Assembly (NCBI GenBank): GCA_022605425.2
Contig: CM061248.1
Coordinates: 1,380,060-1,444,059 of the forward strand
Source: Hamiltosporidium tvaerminnensis
Taxonomy: Eukaryota > Microsporidia > Dubosqiidae
DNA length: 64,000 bases
Reading direction: 5' to 3'
Shown here piece after piece: positions 61,149 through 64,000 of this stretch; position 1 is the stretch's first letter; every line of letters starts with the position of its first letter. The position numbers and the translations under genes are program-made. The notes beneath the pieces were generated by a model, which had not been told where the DNA came from, did no database searches, and saw nothing but the letters and a program-made list of their open reading frames with translations.

Positions 61149-63229
61149 AGCTTTATTTAAAACTCAAATTTCGTATTATTAAACAAATTAGAAACATTCC
61201 ATGTTAGTAGAGCATGATAACAACATAAAAAATAGTAATTTTCAGTCTTTCTTTCTGAGAAAACGAATCACAGCGTCAAAATCATCCTATTTTGTCCTCT
61301 TACATATTCCATGAATGCCTTAAAGCCACAATTAGTAATTCTCTTTACATCATAATAACGCACGATGTTGATATATTTGAATATTCTTTTGTTCCCTAGA
61401 AATCAAGCTTATTAAAAATCCATCAACATTTTCTTAGGAATCACTTTAGTATTATTAAAATAATATTAGATGTAGTTTTAATCTAACAATAATTTTAGTA
61501 TTATTTTCCATTAATTCCTTAAGAATATTAATTTTTTTTTCATTAATAAATTTAAAGCCAAGGGAAAGAGTGGGACGCACTGATCTTGCTAAGTTGTTTC
61601 TATAGTAGTAGAGCATATGGAAAAACACTGGGTGTATTATAAAACATCCCCAAACAGTACTTCAAGACACATCTCAATTCTCTCCGTTGCTAGGAAAAAC
61701 GTGTTATGAGCCGATAAAATTAAGAATTGATAATCTAATATAAGTCTAACATACCCAACATAGCCTCCCAACACGAGTTTAGAAGACTTTGCTGTTATTT
61801 TCGCCTTTTTTCTCAGAAGACGTTTTGTAATAGAATAGCAGCTTTTAAAGCCTTTTTTCTTGGTTGTCTGACAGTAAAATTCGTATCAACGCCTTTTAAA
61901 AAAAGGGATATCTAAGATACTTGAAAAGGCATTGGTTTTCAACACTAATATTATTAATAAATATTTTAATCATATTTCAGCAATTATAAGAGTAGTTCTT
62001 TTCTTTCAAAATATATGCATTATTAGATGAAGGGCTTTAAATGCATCTGATATTCTTCTTAATCCGTTCCAAACTACTACAATAAAGCAAAACATCTTCT
62101 AATTACCTAAATATATTATTCCTCAGATGAGAAGAGACATAGAAAATCAAATAATCAAAGACAATATTGAACTAACTTAAGAATATCCCAGGTCTTTGCG
62201 GTAACTCTTTGCAAAAAGTAGTAAATTTTGTTTTCAGATTATACTCTATCAATAAATATAAATTATTCTGAAGTAATTCCGCAATCAATAGAGTATTATT
62301 CGCGGTAAAATCTTGATACAACATGAGCTTCTTATATAAGCGTTGCTATAGCCCGATTCATAAGCTGATTTCTTATCGATCGTTACGAAAAATATCACTA
62401 CTACTTTCTAAAATATGTTCTATCTGAGCTATTAGTAAAAGCTGAGTTATTCCGTGTGTAACCAGTTTTTTTCTTTTATAAAACGAACTCGAATTTTATA
62501 AATACGCTCTTTTCAAACAATTTACAAGTTTTTTCATTAGTGCGAGATTCCTGTATAATTTATTTCTCTTTTTTATCGCTGTCATCGTATTTAGTTTTCA
62601 TGCCTTTGTTACTTCTCGCAAAAAAATAAAAGAATTAAAATAATTATTTAAATGAAAGAAATATATCTATGAACATGTTTATAAATGTGCATTTATTCTC
62701 TCTAAAATCACCCAGACTTAATTGGCCGTAGTGGCTTTATTTCCCCTTTCAAATTTAACATAAGATTATACTAACTAAACTATCTTCTTTATCGCTTTGA
62801 TAATAATTAAGACTGTCATATATTTTTTAACTTTATCTTTATATAGTGTCAACAGAATACTGAATTATTGTTACTCACTACTGAACCATAATCTTCGTAT
62901 TTATTTACCAACACACGCGTTCTTTTTTTACTACATTGAAAAACCTTACTAAACCAAATCGTTAACCGGATTTGAATTCTAATATTAGAATTGGCTTTAT
63001 CTAAATAACTAATCTTCCTTTCATTTTTTCGATCAACTCTTAAATTTCTTTAAAATTAAAGTCAGTTATCGTTCTCACAGCTCGTTCAATTTCTTTTTAA
63101 ATTAGCTATGATAAGGTTGTGCAGTTTATGAGAAACTTGTCTTTTTATTTGCAAACTCTTCGAAGCTTCAACTTAAATATCTTGCAATAATTCGAGTTTT
63201 TCTTTATTCGGTAATTTATTCAACAGAAT
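61149..63229 (-). mobile_element. LINE copy 2, decayed and truncated at the telomere
   Basis: Minus-strand relative of the LINE at 11.2 kb, colinear from the 3' end (61149) through the RT domain to the endonuclease-RT linker. Reverse translation gives, in order, a linker peptide LPNKEKLELLQ near 63190 (copy 1: LPIDEKLNLLH), motif A TIDKKSAYE near 62380, NNTLLIAEL near 62290 (copy 1: NDTLLIAEL), a motif B relic near 62195 and motif C near 62100, where copy 1 has Y-A-D-D and this copy reads stop-L-E-D, followed by matching R-I-K-K-N-I-R-C-I. The copy is dead, with many stops. Its 5' part, equivalent to everything upstream of about 13338 in copy 1, is missing and replaced by TTAGGG repeats. Confidence 0.85.
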
Positions 63230-64000
63230 TTAGGGTTAGGGTTAGGGTTAGGGTTAGGGTTAGGGTTAGGGTTAGGGTTAGGGTTAGGGTTAGGGTTAGG
63301 GTTAGGGTTAGGGTTAGGGTTAGGGTTGGGTTAGGGTTAGGGTTAGGGTTAGGGTTAGGGTTAGGGTTAGGGTTAGGGTTAGGGTTAGGGTTAGGGTTAG
63401 GGTTAGGGTTAGGGTTAGGGTTAGGGTTAGGGTTAGGGTTAGGGTTAGGGTTAGGGTTAGGGTTAGGGTTAGGGTTAGGGTTAGGGTTAGGGTTAGGGTT
63501 AGGGTTAGGGTTAGGGTTAGGGTTAGGGTTAGGGTTAGGGTTAGGGTTAGGGTTAGGGTTAGGGTTAGGGTTAGGGTTAGGGTTAGGGTTAGGGTTAGGG
63601 TTAGGGTTAGGGTTAGGGTTAGGGTTAGGGTTAGGGTTAGGGTTAGGGTTAGGGTTAGGGTTAGGGTTAGGGTTAGGGTTAGGGTTAGGGTTAGGGTTAG
63701 GGTTAGGGTTAGGGTTAGGGTTAGGGTTAGGGTTAGGGTTAGGGTTAGGGTTAGGGTTAGGGTTAGGGTTAGGGTTAGGGTTAGGGTTAGGGTTAGGGTT
63801 AGGGTTAGGGTTAGGGTTAGGGTTAGGGTTAGGGTTAGGGTTAGGGTTAGGGTTAGGGTTAGGGTTAGGGTTAGGGTTAGGGTTAGGGTTAGGGTTAGGG
63901 TTAGGGTTAGGGTTAGGGTTAGGGTTAGGGTTAGGGTTAGGGTTAGGGTTAGGGTTAGGGTTAGGGTTAGGGTTAGGGTTAGGGTTAGGGTTAGGGTTAG
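63230..64000 (+). repeat. Telomere, (TTAGGG)n
   Basis: 771 bases: 16 exact TTAGGG units, one TTGGG variant (63326-63330), then 111 exact units and a partial TTAG at the window edge. The G-rich strand runs 5' to 3' toward the end, as expected at a right chromosome end. The array starts directly after LINE sequence with no spacer. Confidence 0.98.

Noticed and set aside
1-64000. CRISPR arrays, bacterial operons, tRNA genes
   Set aside because: No spacer-repeat arrays or Shine-Dalgarno-led operons, and no cloverleaf with A and B boxes was recognised by eye. A tRNA scan would settle the last point.

Overview
This 64 kb window is the right-hand end of a eukaryotic chromosome or chromosome-scale contig. 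It closes with an uninterrupted TTAGGG array (63230-64000). The DNA is extremely A+T rich, gene-poor and full of decayed repeats. There are no bacterial operons, no CRISPR arrays and no recognisable tRNA or rRNA genes. The host is a eukaryote with TTAGGG telomeres and an apurinic-type LINE. A very A+T-rich, gene-sparse microsporidian-like genome would fit, but nothing here proves the lineage.

Layout. 1-11.2 kb is A+T-rich DNA with one partial copy of a subtelomeric repeat (7.1-7.6 kb). 11.24-15.0 kb is a nearly complete LINE on the minus strand: zinc-finger ORF1, endonuclease and reverse transcriptase. 16.65-18.69 kb and 20.88-22.74 kb are decayed telomere-like tracts. 18.7-27.5 kb holds three copies of a roughly 2.3 kb segmental repeat ('unit A'). 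27.8-31.0 kb is a degenerate satellite of about 17 monomers, period near 187 bp. 35.1-35.9 kb carries relics of cellular genes, the clearest resembling an ESCRT-III subunit (Vps60/CHMP5). 45.9-48.3, 52.1-55.0 and 58.6-61.0 kb are further unit A copies. A roughly 730 bp non-autonomous retroelement is present twice: a fresh copy at 52755-53484 with a perfect 17 bp target-site duplication, and a decayed inverted copy at 49398-50116. 61.15-63.23 kb is a second, decayed LINE copy, cut off in its interior and followed directly by the telomere.

How the parts fit. Both LINE copies point the same way, 3' end toward the centromere and 5' end toward the telomere, and both are followed on the telomeric side by telomeric DNA (degenerate for the older site, intact for the present end). 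They share a 3'-terminal hairpin and a terminal TTAAATAAAG(T/C)T. The 730 bp element ends in the same 12 bases, so it may use the LINE machinery in trans. Unit A copies each carry remnants of a plus-strand gene of 88 codons, conserved mainly at the protein level, and a probable divergent minus-strand gene. The window therefore reads as a subtelomeric graveyard where genes and retroelements arrive with more G+C and decay toward A+T.
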